The notes under the pieces were generated by a model. The model was not told the origin of the DNA, did not search any database, and was given only the letters and a program-made list of their open reading frames with translations. Below are positions 1 to 8,664 of a stretch of DNA of 64,000 bases, piece by piece. Each line of letters starts with the position of its first letter. The stretch's first letter is position 1. Source of the stretch: Hydra vulgaris. Its lineage: Eukaryota; Cnidaria; Hydrozoa; Anthoathecata; Hydridae. A program made the position numbers and the translations under genes. Location: positions 21,027,001 through 21,091,000 of the forward strand of contig NC_088921.1 in assembly GCF_038396675.1 (NCBI RefSeq), in the 5' to 3' direction.

Positions 1-2295
1 CTGGGACATCTATGGGGAAGAATTCACTCAACTTGCAAACAAAAATATTTTCGAAACAAGTGATGGACTTTCCTGGTCACAAAGATCAGCTCTAATATGC
101 CTCTTACCAAAAGGTGGAGATCTATCAGATTTAAAGAACTGGCGTCCAATATCTTTGCTATGTAGTGATTACAAAATTATCACCAAAGCCTTAGCCATAA
201 GATTATCAAAAGTTCTGAACACTATTCTTGGCACCTCACAAACATGCTCCGTTCCTGGCCGGAATATATTCTCTAACATATTTCTGGTCAGAGACCTTAT
301 TCAATACACAAATGATAAAAACATCAAAAGCTTTATTCTTACAATAGATCAAGAAAAAGCTTTTGATAAAATTGATCGAAACTTTCTAATACAAGTTTTA
401 GAAAAATATAATTTAGGAAAAAAATTCACAAATGCAATAAAACAAACGCTAAAAAATAACCAATCGTTAATATATAACAACGGGTTCATGAGTAAACCAT
501 TCCCAATCAATAAAGGTGTCAGGCAGGGTGATCCAATATCCTTAATGCTGTACTGCATGGCTGTCGAACCTTTAGCAATTCGATTAAGAAACAATCAAAA
601 AATAGATGGTATTCCACTGCCTGGTACTAAATTCAAACTAAAAGTTATGCAATACGCTGATGATACCACAATGTTCATGAGTAGCTCGAATTCAGTAATT
701 GAAGCTTTCAAAACACTAGATCAATTCCAGGAAGCTTCCGGATCTAATATAAATAAAACTAAAACCAAAGCACTGGCACTAGGAGGCTTCAATTACTTAG
801 AATACGAAAACACAACTACTGCTTTAATGCAAACCAACTTTAACATTAATTGGTCGAATTTGTATGGTATAAAAATATTAGGTATACACTTCCATACTGA
901 CCTTGCATATACGGCCAACATAAATTGGAATATGGCCTTTGAAAATTTTCAAAAAAAAGCAAAATCCTTTAAATACCGCAATGTTTCCCTCAGATGCAAA
1001 GCAATATTCCTAAACACGCTAGCTCTGTCTAAAATTTGGTTCGTTGCAAATGTTTTTCCGACAAATATAATAACACTTAAACAAATAAAAAAAACAATAT
1101 CAGCTTATATTTGGCAGAGTGAACACGCCGAACCAATTAAAAGAGACATCCTTAATTTACCAACAGATATTGGTGGACTTGGAATTCTAGACACAGAAAG
1201 GCAATGTCTAGCCCTGAGAATGAAGCACGCTTTAAACATGAAAGAATGTCAAAATCCACACGAACTCTACTACATACAAAATTACTTCTTAGCATACTCT
1301 TTTACTAAATTTGCCAAACTATATTATCCCCAATGGTTATTCCTAACAGAAAACAAATTTCCGAAATCCCTACAAGACCCACCATTCTACTATAAAGATA
1401 TTATAGACACCTTTAAACTATCAAACGAAATATTTAAAATCAAAAAAATAACATCAAAAAATCTATATATCCACTTGCTGAAAGCAGAAGATAACCCAAG
1501 CATCAAAAAAGTACAAATAAAATGGGAAGTTAAACTTCAAAGGAACCTACCTTGGAAAAAAATATGGCTACAAAACTTTAAATCATATGCACAAGGCCCG
1601 TGCAAAAACACACTTTGGAGAATTCTGACAGACTCGTTACCAACTTTTGAAAAAATAAAAAAGTGGAACAAAAATCGAGGACGAGGAAACACAGCCTGTA
1701 AAGTTTGTGGTAAAAATGAGGACACATTGCACCCCTTCATTTCATGTAAGATCGCAAGAAGTGTGTGGCTAGCTTTCAAAAACATTTACGAAAAACTTAT
1801 CCCAGAACAAAAGTTTAACACAGTTCATACAGTTTTTCTAATAAACACAGAAAACCTACCAAAAAACAACTTTACAGCAAAAATTGTAACAACACTAACA
1901 AATATAATCACAACGGAGCTATGGAGAGCTAGAAACAAAAATGTAAAAGAAAAAAAAACACAACATCAAAAACAATAATAGCAAAAATTAAAAACGAAAT
2001 TAAATATTTATGGGAAATCAAATACAATAAATATGTCAAAATTAAACAAATCAACATATTCAATGACACATTCTGTATGAATAATGCAATAAGCAATATA
2101 AATAATAACTCTCTGGTCTTCACCATTTAGATAAATAAAAACTCTACAAATGTCAAGATATAAATAAATAAAGTTTCTTACACCATCTTAATAAATGAAA
2201 GTACAACTAATGTCACATCAAATAGTTACATTATATACATCCTATAGAATGTATTCACAATTTAATAAAAAATAAAACTTAACAAGCGACATAAC

Positions 2296-2326
<31 letters not shown>
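1..2326 (+). mobile_element. Family C U2-specific LINE, 3' part (cut by window edge)
   Basis: This is the 3' portion of a two-ORF element. It starts inside the reverse transcriptase of ORF2 and ends in a poly(A) run at about 2301-2326, joined directly to U2 nt 36. It is almost identical to 36202-38520 of the complete family C copy, including the A-rich 3' UTR (2131-2300). The 5' part lies outside the window. The 3' UTR holds an imperfect hairpin (ACATT..TATA / TATA..AATGT) but not the long hairpin found in families A, B, D and E. Confidence 0.9.
2..2130 (+). pseudogene. ORF2 reverse transcriptase, 3' part, family C; frame break near the 3' end
   Basis: The frame is open from the window edge to 1978. 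It covers the RT thumb and palm with RQGDPISLMLY and the catalytic YADD, a long connection region, and the finger CKVCGKNEDTLHPFISC (CX2CX7HX4C). The protein would make and extend cDNA at the cut U2 gene. The frame shifts in an A-run near 1950, so the last 50 or so codons, which in sister copies end in SLVFTI at about 2130, are out of frame. One A fewer than in the sister copy at 38145 explains it, so a sequencing error is possible. Otherwise the copy looks young. Confidence 0.85.
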
Positions 2327-2657
2327 GTATCTGTTCTTATCAGTTTAATATCTGGTACGCCGGCACAGTCCGGCTCATATATTAATCTGATTTTTGGCAT
2401 TAGGTCATGGGATCATAGGTTTACCTTGCCCTGACCACGGGTTGCCTCGGCTTTGCACTACTGCTGAGCGCGGCCCAGATTGGAAAAAAGAAAATATCTT
2501 CACTTTCAGAGTGTCTAACATCGCTAATGGTCTCAGCTGCTGCTGCTGATGATGCTGCTGATGATGACGACGACGAAAATGATTAGACGTTCTAATTCAA
2601 ACCACAAGTACATTGTTGAAGACGGCGTCAGTCCGACTATGTCTGCAGTGTTCAGTT

Positions 2658-2843
2658 ATCGCTTCTCGGCCTAATGGCTAAGATCAAGTGTAGTATCTGT
2701 TCTTATCAGTTTAATATCTGGTACGCCGGCACAGTCCGGCTCATATATTAATCTGATTTTTGGCATTAGGTCATGGAATCATAGGTTTACCTTGCCCTGA
2801 CCACGGGTTGCCTCGGCTTTGCACTACTGCTGAGCGCGGCCCA
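2658..2843 (+). ncRNA. U2: U2 snRNA gene, uninterrupted
   Basis: This spliceosomal U2 snRNA would pair with the intron branchpoint. It begins ATCGCTTCTCGGCC, carries the branchpoint-recognition GTAGTA at nt 33-38 (2690-2695), stem-loop IIb (GCCGG..CCGGC, nt 68-83), an Sm site GATTTTTGG (nt 98-106) and a terminal stem-loop with TTTGCAC in the loop. The 3' end is set at CCCA by comparison with other U2 genes and may be off by a few bases. It differs from its neighbours by G to A at 2777. It is one of only five unbroken copies here. Confidence 0.93.
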
Positions 2844-3023
2844 GATTGGAAAAAAGAAAATATCTTCACTTTCAGAGTGTCTAACATCGCTAATGGTCTC
2901 AGCTGCTGCTGCTGATGATGCTGCTGATGATGACGACGACGAAAATGATTAGACGTTCTAATTCAAACCACAAGTACATTGTTGAAGACGGCGTCAGTCC
3001 GACTATGTCTGCAGTGTTCAGTT
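2844..3023 (+). promoter_or_regulatory. U2 inter-gene spacer (180 bp), typical copy
   Basis: This spacer lies between the end of one U2 and the start of the next and is repeated nearly unchanged in every unit. It must hold both the 3'-end signal of the upstream gene and the promoter of the next. GATTGGAAAAAAGA just after the gene is loosely like a metazoan snRNA 3' box. A run of GCT, GAT and GAC triplets (2902-2943) fills the middle. The proximal-element motif of the snRNA promoter should lie about 50-70 bp upstream of 3024, but I cannot pick it out without a species consensus. Confidence 0.5.
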
Positions 3024-3113
3024 ATCGCTTCTCGGCCTAATGGCTAAGATCAAGTGTAGTATCTGTTCTTATCTTAGTTTAATTAGGCGAGCTAGTGATC
3101 CTAACTAGTATAT

Positions 3114-3133
3114 AGAAGGTCTACTGGCCTTCT
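3114..3133 (+). promoter_or_regulatory. 5' UTR hairpin with GGTC-TACT-GGCC core (family H, first copy)
   Basis: Positions 3114-3121 (AGAAGGTC) pair with 3126-3133 (GGCCTTCT) around loop TACT, with one G-U pair. The core recurs at 3305-3320 (family H, second copy), 6539-6552 (F), 58426-58439 (F) and 38923-38938 (D). The outer stem bases differ between copies but remain paired in most, which suggests an RNA structure. The function is unknown. Confidence 0.55.
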
Positions 3134-3369
3134 GAGTGTTTAGTGAGTATTACCTTGCGCCTTCCACGGGTTGCAAGGACGAGTGATATAAGAGTGTACT
3201 GGTTCCTTTATTTAGTGTATTGAGTCACTGAGAGATTGTAGAGATCGTAGATCTCAGTGAGTTAAAGAGAGTGTGAGTTTAAAGAGGTTGATTAGACCTC
3301 ATTAGAGGTCTACTGGCCTCAGAGCGTCCGAGTAGTTAAGAGTGTATTATATAGTTAGTACTATTTACC

Positions 3370-5178
3370 ATGTTACAAATCGACCCAAAAACGTCCATGG
3401 AGGTAGTTACTGATATTGGTGCTGCTACAGCCCAAACTATTGTTAATGCACAGGCTGCTTGTAAAACCTATGCCCAAGTTACAACAAACAACAACTACAT
3501 TAACGACCACAAATCCCTTAAAAATACCCTTTTGTGTAAAGTCCAAACTAAAGTTAGTGACAACGATTTTCTATTAGCTATTGAAGAGGCAGGATATGAC
3601 AAATATCTATTTGGTTATCAACAAATTAGAAATGGCTCAGTTATCGAAATTGTTATGAAAAATGATTTAATTAAACATACAATTCTTGAAAAAGGTATCA
3701 ATATCAATGGTGTAAAACATCCTTTCTACCCCTCTACCCCAAACAGGAATATCAACAAAAGAGTGACAATATCAATACTAGGTTTGCCAATAGAAGAAAG
3801 CAATTTTCCAGCTGGGAAGTACCTCGAGGAGCTGGGATATGGAAGGCACTTACGAACTAAGCCTTTACTAAGAAGTACACCTAAAAACAAAACGCCATAT
3901 TATTCCGGTATTATAGTCGTGATTATGGACAACCTTCAAAAGCCAATCCCTAGATTCATTAACTTAAATGGTTATGAAGTTAGGGCAATTTACAACGGTC
4001 AAGAAGATGTGGGAAGACCACAAAAAAAATATACAACTAACCAACAAAAAGATCCAAACGATTATAACAAACCATCTAATAATAATCGCTTGGACACAAC
4101 TTATGTAGAAATTGAAAATCCAAATCACATTATAATAAATGAAAGCACGGTAATAGAAAACGAAGTAAATAAATATAAAGAGAAAGTACAAACACAAACA
4201 TTAGAAACGGCTACAGAATCCCAACTGAAAACAAATCTCGAAAGAAGAACAACGAACGATTTGGATACAAGTAAAACCAACGAAGTCAAAAAGGTAGCAG
4301 ATAAAATAAACGAACAGGATAGTGAAGAAGAGGATAGTCTCAAGGATGATAATGAAGATGATGATAATAGTAATGATGGCGATGATAGTGAAGATAGGAA
4401 TGATTATAAAGATAAAGATGATAGTAAAGATGACGATGGAAAAAATGATGACGATGATAGTAAAGATGGCAATGAAAGTAAAGATAATGATGATAGTAAG
4501 GATAACGATGAAAATAGTGATGGCGATGGTAGTAAAGATGACGATGATAGGAAAGATGGCAATCCTAGTAAGGATAAAGATAATAGTAAAGATGATAACG
4601 ATAGTAAAGATAAAGATGATAGTAAAGATGATAATAATAGTAAAGTTAATGCTGATAGTCAAGACGACCATGATTGTAATGATAATAATAGCAATAATGA
4701 AAGTAGTGAGGACGAATGTGAAGTGCCTGATGAATTTTTAAAATTGTACCACTTAGACAAAGTGGATTATAATTGGAAACATTTTAAGAAATTTGATAGA
4801 CTGAACTGCAGTGAAGAAGAACTGAAAAAATTTAAAGTGTATAAAAAATATGAATGGGTACAATATGAAAGAGCTGTAGGCATGTACAAATCATTTGAAA
4901 AAAGAACTGATCAACTTATTCCAATTGCATTTCAGCAAATGGATTCAGGTGATATGTATTCATACAACATGAAAGAATTCAAAAACGTTAATAGAAACAC
5001 TGAGGATGAAACCTTAAGAAATAGATATATAGCCTGTAGAAAAGCGGAGTGGGATCAAAGGAGAAAGGAATATTCACAGTTTCAACCTGACCATGAAAAA
5101 AAACAAGAAGAGCGTGCAATTAAAAAACAAATCTACCAATCTAAAAAAGCAAAACTAACACCACAAGCTGAAAGTTAA
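3370..5178 (+). CDS. ORF1 protein of family H (602 aa) with acidic repeat and CSEE/KAEW modules
   Basis: This is probably an RNA-binding protein that coats the element RNA. Residues about 32-217 are the ORF1 core shared by every element here: KTYAQV, LKNTLLC, then two RRM-like halves, ending GYEVRAIYNGQE. A highly acidic Asp/Ser/Lys repeat follows (about 318-451, unit like DDSKD). The C-terminal part holds two related modules seen only in ORF1-only elements: NCSEEELKKF (Cys480) with KKYEW near 493, and MDSGDMYSYN with RKAEW at 557-561. No zinc knuckle is visible. The start is the first ATG of the frame. No ORF2 follows, so reverse transcriptase must come from elsewhere. The domain assignment is my inference. 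Confidence 0.8.
   Translation: MLQIDPKTSMEVVTDIGAATAQTIVNAQAACKTYAQVTTNNNYINDHKSLKNTLLCKVQTKVSDNDFLLAIEEAGYDKYLFGYQQIRNGSVIEIVMKNDLIKHTILEKGININGVKHPFYPSTPNRNINKRVTISILGLPIEESNFPAGKYLEELGYGRHLRTKPLLRSTPKNKTPYYSGIIVVIMDNLQKPIPRFINLNGYEVRAIYNGQEDVGRPQKKYTTNQQKDPNDYNKPSNNNRLDTTYVEIENPNHIIINESTVIENEVNKYKEKVQTQTLETATESQLKTNLERRTTNDLDTSKTNEVKKVADKINEQDSEEEDSLKDDNEDDDNSNDGDDSEDRNDYKDKDDSKDDDGKNDDDDSKDGNESKDNDDSKDNDENSDGDGSKDDDDRKDGNPSKDKDNSKDDNDSKDKDDSKDDNNSKVNADSQDDHDCNDNNSNNESSEDECEVPDEFLKLYHLDKVDYNWKHFKKFDRLNCSEEELKKFKVYKKYEWVQYERAVGMYKSFEKRTDQLIPIAFQQMDSGDMYSYNMKEFKNVNRNTEDETLRNRYIACRKAEWDQRRKEYSQFQPDHEKKQEERAIKKQIYQSKKAKLTPQAES
4316..4700 (+). repeat. Low-complexity GATGATAGTAAA-type repeat coding an acidic tract
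   Basis: The DNA is an imperfect array of 12-15 bp units (GAT, AGT, AAA triplets) inside family H ORF1. All visible length changes are multiples of three, so the frame is kept. It also creates long open frames on the opposite strand and in another frame, which I treat as shadows. Confidence 0.8.
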
Positions 5179-5619
5179 AAATCTTTGAACAGCACACAAA
5201 GTTATTTTACCAACCAAAAATGTAAAAACAGAAACAAAAGTATATCAAAAAAAAAAATAAAAAAAAAAAAAAAAAATAAAAAAAAAAAAATACGATTAAA
5301 CCATAATAAGACATCCATTACTATTTAAAAACAAAAGTCTTATGTATTAAAGAGTCACATTAAAAAACTACTCAAATAGGACTTGAGAGACAAAAATACG
5401 AAACTTAAAAATCCAAATTAAACTAAAAATACAAAACACTAAAACAAAAAACAAAAATATAAAAAAATGAAACTAGAAAACAAAATATAAAACATATAAC
5501 TAAAAAAATAAATAAAAAATATAAAACAAAAACTGCCATCTAGGGCCCTGTGTAAGTCTGGTTTCAGCAACAGGTCACTCTAGCTTGTTGGTATATAAAA
5601 AAAAAAAAAAAAAAAAAAA

Positions 5620-6366
5620 GTATCTGTTCTTATCAGTTTAATATCTGGTACGCCGGCACAGTCCGGCTCATATATTAATCTGATTCTTGGCATTAGGTCA
5701 TGGGATCATAGGTTTACCTTGCCCTGACCACGGGTTGCCTCGGCTTTGCACTACTGCTGAGCGCGGCCCAGATTGGAAAAAAGAAAATATCTTCACTTTC
5801 AGAGTGTCTAACATCGCTAATGGTCTCAGCTGCTGCTGCTGCTGATGATGCTGCTGATGATGACGACGACGAAAATGATTAGACGTTCTAATTCAAACCA
5901 CAAGTACATTGTTGAAGACGGCGTCAGTCCGACTATGTCTGCAGTGTTCAGTTATCGCTTCTCGGCCTAATGGCTAAGATCAAGTGTAGTATCTGTTCTT
6001 ATCAGTTTAATATCTGGTACGCCGGCACAGTCCGGCTCATATATTAATCTGATTTTTGGCATTAGGTCATGGGATCATAGGTTTACCTTGCCCTGACCAC
6101 GGGTTGCCTCGGCTTTGCACTACTGCTGAGCGCGGCCCAGATTGGAAAAAAGAAAATATCTTCACTTTCAGAGTGTCTAACATCGCTAATGGTCTCAGCT
6201 GCTGCTGCTGATGATGCTGCTGATGATGACGACGACGAAAATGATTAGACGTTTTAATTCAAACCACAAGTACATTGTTGAAGACGGCGTCAGTCCGACT
6301 ATGGCTGCAGTGTTCAGTTATCGCTTCTCGGCCTAATGGCTAAGATCAAGTGTAGTATCTGTTCTT
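5620..6366 (+). pseudogene. U2 block: 3' fragment, spacer, intact U2, spacer, 5' fragment
   Basis: Positions 5620-5770 are U2 nt 36-186 with the Sm site changed to GATTCTTGG. The following spacer has one extra GCT triplet. The intact U2 at 5954-6139 follows. Positions 6320-6366 are U2 nt 1-47, ending GTTCTT where element F1 starts. The last spacer copy has two private substitutions (GTTTTAATT, ATGGCTGCAG). Confidence 0.92.
5954..6139 (+). ncRNA. U2: U2 snRNA gene, uninterrupted
   Basis: This is a full 186-nt copy with GTAGTA, Sm site GATTTTTGG, stem-loop III and the terminal loop all intact. It matches the array consensus. The next gene in the array, 366 bp on, is split by element F1. Confidence 0.93.
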
Positions 6367-6446
6367 GATTCTTGATCTTAGGTATAAAACTGAGCTAGTG
6401 ATCACCTTTAGTGAGGTCTACGTGCCTCATTAGTGATTACTAAGGG

Positions 6447-6483
6447 TTTACCTTACCTCTACAACGGGTTGCCGGTACGGCAA
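6447..6483 (+). promoter_or_regulatory. U2 stem-loop III-like segment and adjacent hairpin in the F1 5' UTR
   Basis: Positions 6447-6473 match U2 nt 129-155 at 22 of 27 bases, including ACGGGTTGCC. It overlaps a perfect hairpin TTGCCG-GTA-CGGCAA (6469-6483). In family G the same hairpin is GTTGCCT-GTA-AGGCAAC (23355-23371), a paired T-A to G-C change. This points to a conserved RNA fold derived from or imitating U2. Confidence 0.7.
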
Positions 6484-6593
6484 TTTTAGTTTGTAGGGTG
6501 TTAAGTGTCTTTGATTTTTGGTTTTGTTTTAGTGTTGAAGGTCTACTGGCCTGTTATATTGACCTTAGGAATACACTTAGTGTATCTATAACC

Positions 6594-7946
6594 ATGGCTT
6601 TAAAAAATCCATCACCTTTAAACGTTGATGACAATAACGCCAAAGTTAAAAGCTATGCGCAAGCAACAGCTTGTACATCATTTGGATATTCGAGTTTAAA
6701 AAACACTCTTTTGTGTTCTTTAGACACGAGAATTACAGAGGACGAGGTGTTATCAGCTATAGAGGATGTCGGGTTAGATAAGGAGTTAGAGGGATTCCAA
6801 TTAATTAGGAACGGGTCCATGATAGAAATTGTCATGAGATCTGACAAAGCAAAGCATTTTCTACAAGAAAAAGGTCTTTTTATAAATGGTAAACTCTACC
6901 ATTTTCATAACTCCACACCTACTAGAAGTATATCGAAAAGAGTAGCGGTGTCAGTGATTGGATTTCCACTCGAGAAGAAGTTTTTTCCTGTAGGAAAAGC
7001 ATTAGAGGAACTGGGATATGGAAAACACATCCACACAAGGCCAGTTTTCAGGCATACTCCCAAATTCAAAACGCCATATTTTTCTGGAATTATAGTGGCC
7101 GTTATGGACAATTTAGAGCGTCCAATACCTAGACAAATAAAACTTATGGGGTACAATGTTAGAGCGATATATACTGGACAGGAGGGAGCAGGAAGTGTAC
7201 CCCAGAAAGAGAAAGGTAACGAAGAAAAGAAGGAAGAAGTAGAAATACCAAGAAAGACAATAATAGATATAAAAGAACAACCTGAAGAGTTATTTGTAAC
7301 TAAGTGTATAGACGATTCCACCGTTAGCTTAATAGTTTCAAAATGTGAAACACAAAACTTTACAAAATGTAGAGTTGAAGACATATCTCAAAAAGGGCAA
7401 GAAAATGTAAAAGTATTAAAACCGAATAGTAGCAAAAAAATAAAATTAATGCCAATCATAAATGAAACCAATATAACTGAAAACCCTGAACCTAAACCAA
7501 AAATAACAGACACCAGTAATGAAGAAAGTATAGAGCAAATAATTAACACACCATCTGAAGAAATACATACAGAACAACCTATTCAAAACCATGACAGTGA
7601 TTATAGACATGAAAGAAAAGAAATTGATGTCTCAGGAGTTGAACTCCCATCAGAATTTGAAGGTATGAGTTACCACGAGATATGGTGTTATAACACAAAC
7701 TTCTTTCATGGTTTCAACAAAAATTATTGCAGCGAAGAAGAACTTAAAAGATACGTTCGGTATCGAAGAGCCGAATATGCAAAAGAAAAAATGGAACGAA
7801 GACAAGAGTATGAAGAACAAAAGCAAGCAAAACGAAAAATATACGAAGAAGAAAAAATAGCTAGGCGAAAGGCAATGGAGGAGGCTAAGCTACAACAAAA
7901 TCAAAATCCAAAAAATCTAATAAATAACCGAGACGAATGGTATTAA
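6594..7946 (+). CDS. ORF1 protein of family F (450 aa), intact, copy F1
   Basis: This is a predicted RNA-binding ORF1 protein. I chose the ATG at 6594 (CCATGG context, MALKNPSP). The open frame upstream lacks an ATG and aligns with nothing, while copy F2 starts at the matching MTLKSP. The core (about residues 19-200) has KSYAQA, LKNTLLC, IRNGSMIEIVM, a second half with VSVIGFPLE, GYGKHIHTRPVF, PYFSGIIVAVMDN and GYNVRAIYTGQE. A variable linker follows. The last 100 residues carry MSYHEIWCYN, a CSEEELKRY motif, RRAEY, a charged coiled coil and the terminal NNRDEWY. No zinc finger, endonuclease or RT is present. Confidence 0.82.
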   Translation: MALKNPSPLNVDDNNAKVKSYAQATACTSFGYSSLKNTLLCSLDTRITEDEVLSAIEDVGLDKELEGFQLIRNGSMIEIVMRSDKAKHFLQEKGLFINGKLYHFHNSTPTRSISKRVAVSVIGFPLEKKFFPVGKALEELGYGKHIHTRPVFRHTPKFKTPYFSGIIVAVMDNLERPIPRQIKLMGYNVRAIYTGQEGAGSVPQKEKGNEEKKEEVEIPRKTIIDIKEQPEELFVTKCIDDSTVSLIVSKCETQNFTKCRVEDISQKGQENVKVLKPNSSKKIKLMPIINETNITENPEPKPKITDTSNEESIEQIINTPSEEIHTEQPIQNHDSDYRHERKEIDVSGVELPSEFEGMSYHEIWCYNTNFFHGFNKNYCSEEELKRYVRYRRAEYAKEKMERRQEYEEQKQAKRKIYEEEKIARRKAMEEAKLQQNQNPKNLINNRDEWY

Positions 7947-8284
7947 AAAAGTCTCAGAGAAAACATAAACAACAAAAAAATAAAAAACACATATACAAAA
8001 TTTATAAATTTATTCAAAAAAACTAACAAAAAGTTATAAAACTATACTAAAACCTATATAAATATCTTTAACTATCATAAAAAATATATATATCTTTAAA
8101 TAAATGCTACTTAGTTTCGGCTTTGTAGCTGTATTGAAAACCTTTAAGTGGGCAATAGAATAAATTTACCTTTCCAATTAAACAAAAAACAAACCTATCT
8201 TCTAGGATCCTGTGTGAGCCTGATATCAGCTGCAGGTAACCCTAGTCGTTAGAAAATAAAAAAAAAAAAAAAAAAAAAAAAAAA

Positions 8285-8664
8285 GTATCTGTTCTTATCA
8301 GTTTAATATCTGGTACGCCGGCACAGTCCGGCTCATATATTAATCTGATTCTTGGCATTAGGTCATGGGATCATAGGTTTACCTTGCCCTGACCACGGGT
8401 TGCCTCGGCTTTGCACTACTGCTGAGCGCGGCCCAGATTGGAAAAAAGAAAATATCTTCACTTTCAGAGTGTCTAACATCGCTAATGGTCTCAGCTGCTG
8501 CTGCTGATGATGCTGCTGATGATGACGACGACGAAAATGATTAGACGTTCTAATTCAAACCACAAGTACATTGTTGAAGACGGCGTCAGTCCGACTATGT
8601 CTGCAGTGTTCAGTTATCGCTTCTCGGCCTAATGGCTAAGATCAAGTGTAGTATCTGTTCTTAT
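8285..8664 (+). pseudogene. U2 block: 3' fragment, spacer, 5' fragment
   Basis: Positions 8285-8435 are U2 nt 36-186, again with the GATTCTTGG Sm-site variant. The spacer follows, then 8616-8664 are U2 nt 1-49, broken at TTCTTAT by element S1. Together they are two halves of two different U2 genes. Confidence 0.92.

Larger units (their letters stand above)
2327..3073 (+). pseudogene. U2 block: 3' fragment, spacer, intact U2, spacer, 5' fragment
   Basis: Positions 2327-2477 are U2 nt 36-186, cut off from their 5' part by the family C insertion. A 180-bp spacer, the intact U2 at 2658-2843 and a second spacer follow. Positions 3024-3073 are U2 nt 1-50 and end where element H begins. The duplicated target (GTATCTGTTCTTAT plus or minus one base) on both sides of insertions marks target-primed insertion. 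Confidence 0.93.
3074..5619 (+). mobile_element. Family H ORF1-only U2 retrotransposon, complete
   Basis: This 2.5-kb element lies between U2 nt 50 and nt 36 with a 14-15 bp target duplication. It has a 5' UTR (3074-3369), one ORF (3370-5178), an A-rich 3' UTR with repeated AAAATATAAAAC units (about 5395-5535), a hairpin tail starting CTAGGGCCC, and poly(A). There is no ORF2. The 5' UTR resembles U2 stem-loop III at 3150-3174 (21 of 25 bases) and carries two GGTCTACTGGCC hairpins (3114-3133, 3305-3320). The exact 5' edge is ambiguous by 3 bases because the element starts with U2-like sequence. Confidence 0.85.
6367..8284 (+). mobile_element. Family F ORF1-only U2 retrotransposon, complete (copy F1)
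   Basis: This 1.9-kb element lies between U2 nt 47 and nt 36, giving a 12-bp target duplication. The 5' UTR (6367-6593) opens with GATTCTTGATCTTAGG, resembling the U2 Sm-site region, then a U2 stem-loop III-like segment (6447-6473) and a hairpin (6469-6483). One ORF (6594-7946) is followed by a 3' UTR with AAAACCTTTAAGTGGG near 8136 and a hairpin tail (CTAGGATCC..ACCCTAG), then poly(A). The 5' end matches copy F2 at 58242, so this is full length. No ORF2 is present. Confidence 0.88.

Noticed and set aside
2674-2710. Protein fusion starting at the ATG inside U2 (nt 17-19) and running into the inserted elements
   Set aside because: In F and G the frame meets TGA at the joint, and in H it stops after a few codons; no element uses it.
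4201-4671. 156-codon open frame on the minus strand
   Set aside because: It is the reverse complement of the low-complexity acidic repeat of family H ORF1; the Ile/Thr/Phe-rich translation has no domain character.
4322-4741. 139-codon Met/Lys/Ile-rich frame in another plus frame
   Set aside because: Shadow of the GAT/AGT/AAA repeat in family H ORF1.
6498-6593. N-terminal extension of the F1 ORF1 upstream of 6594
   Set aside because: No ATG; the stretch is 5' UTR containing the GGTC-TACT-GGCC hairpin, and copy F2 starts at the equivalent of 6594.
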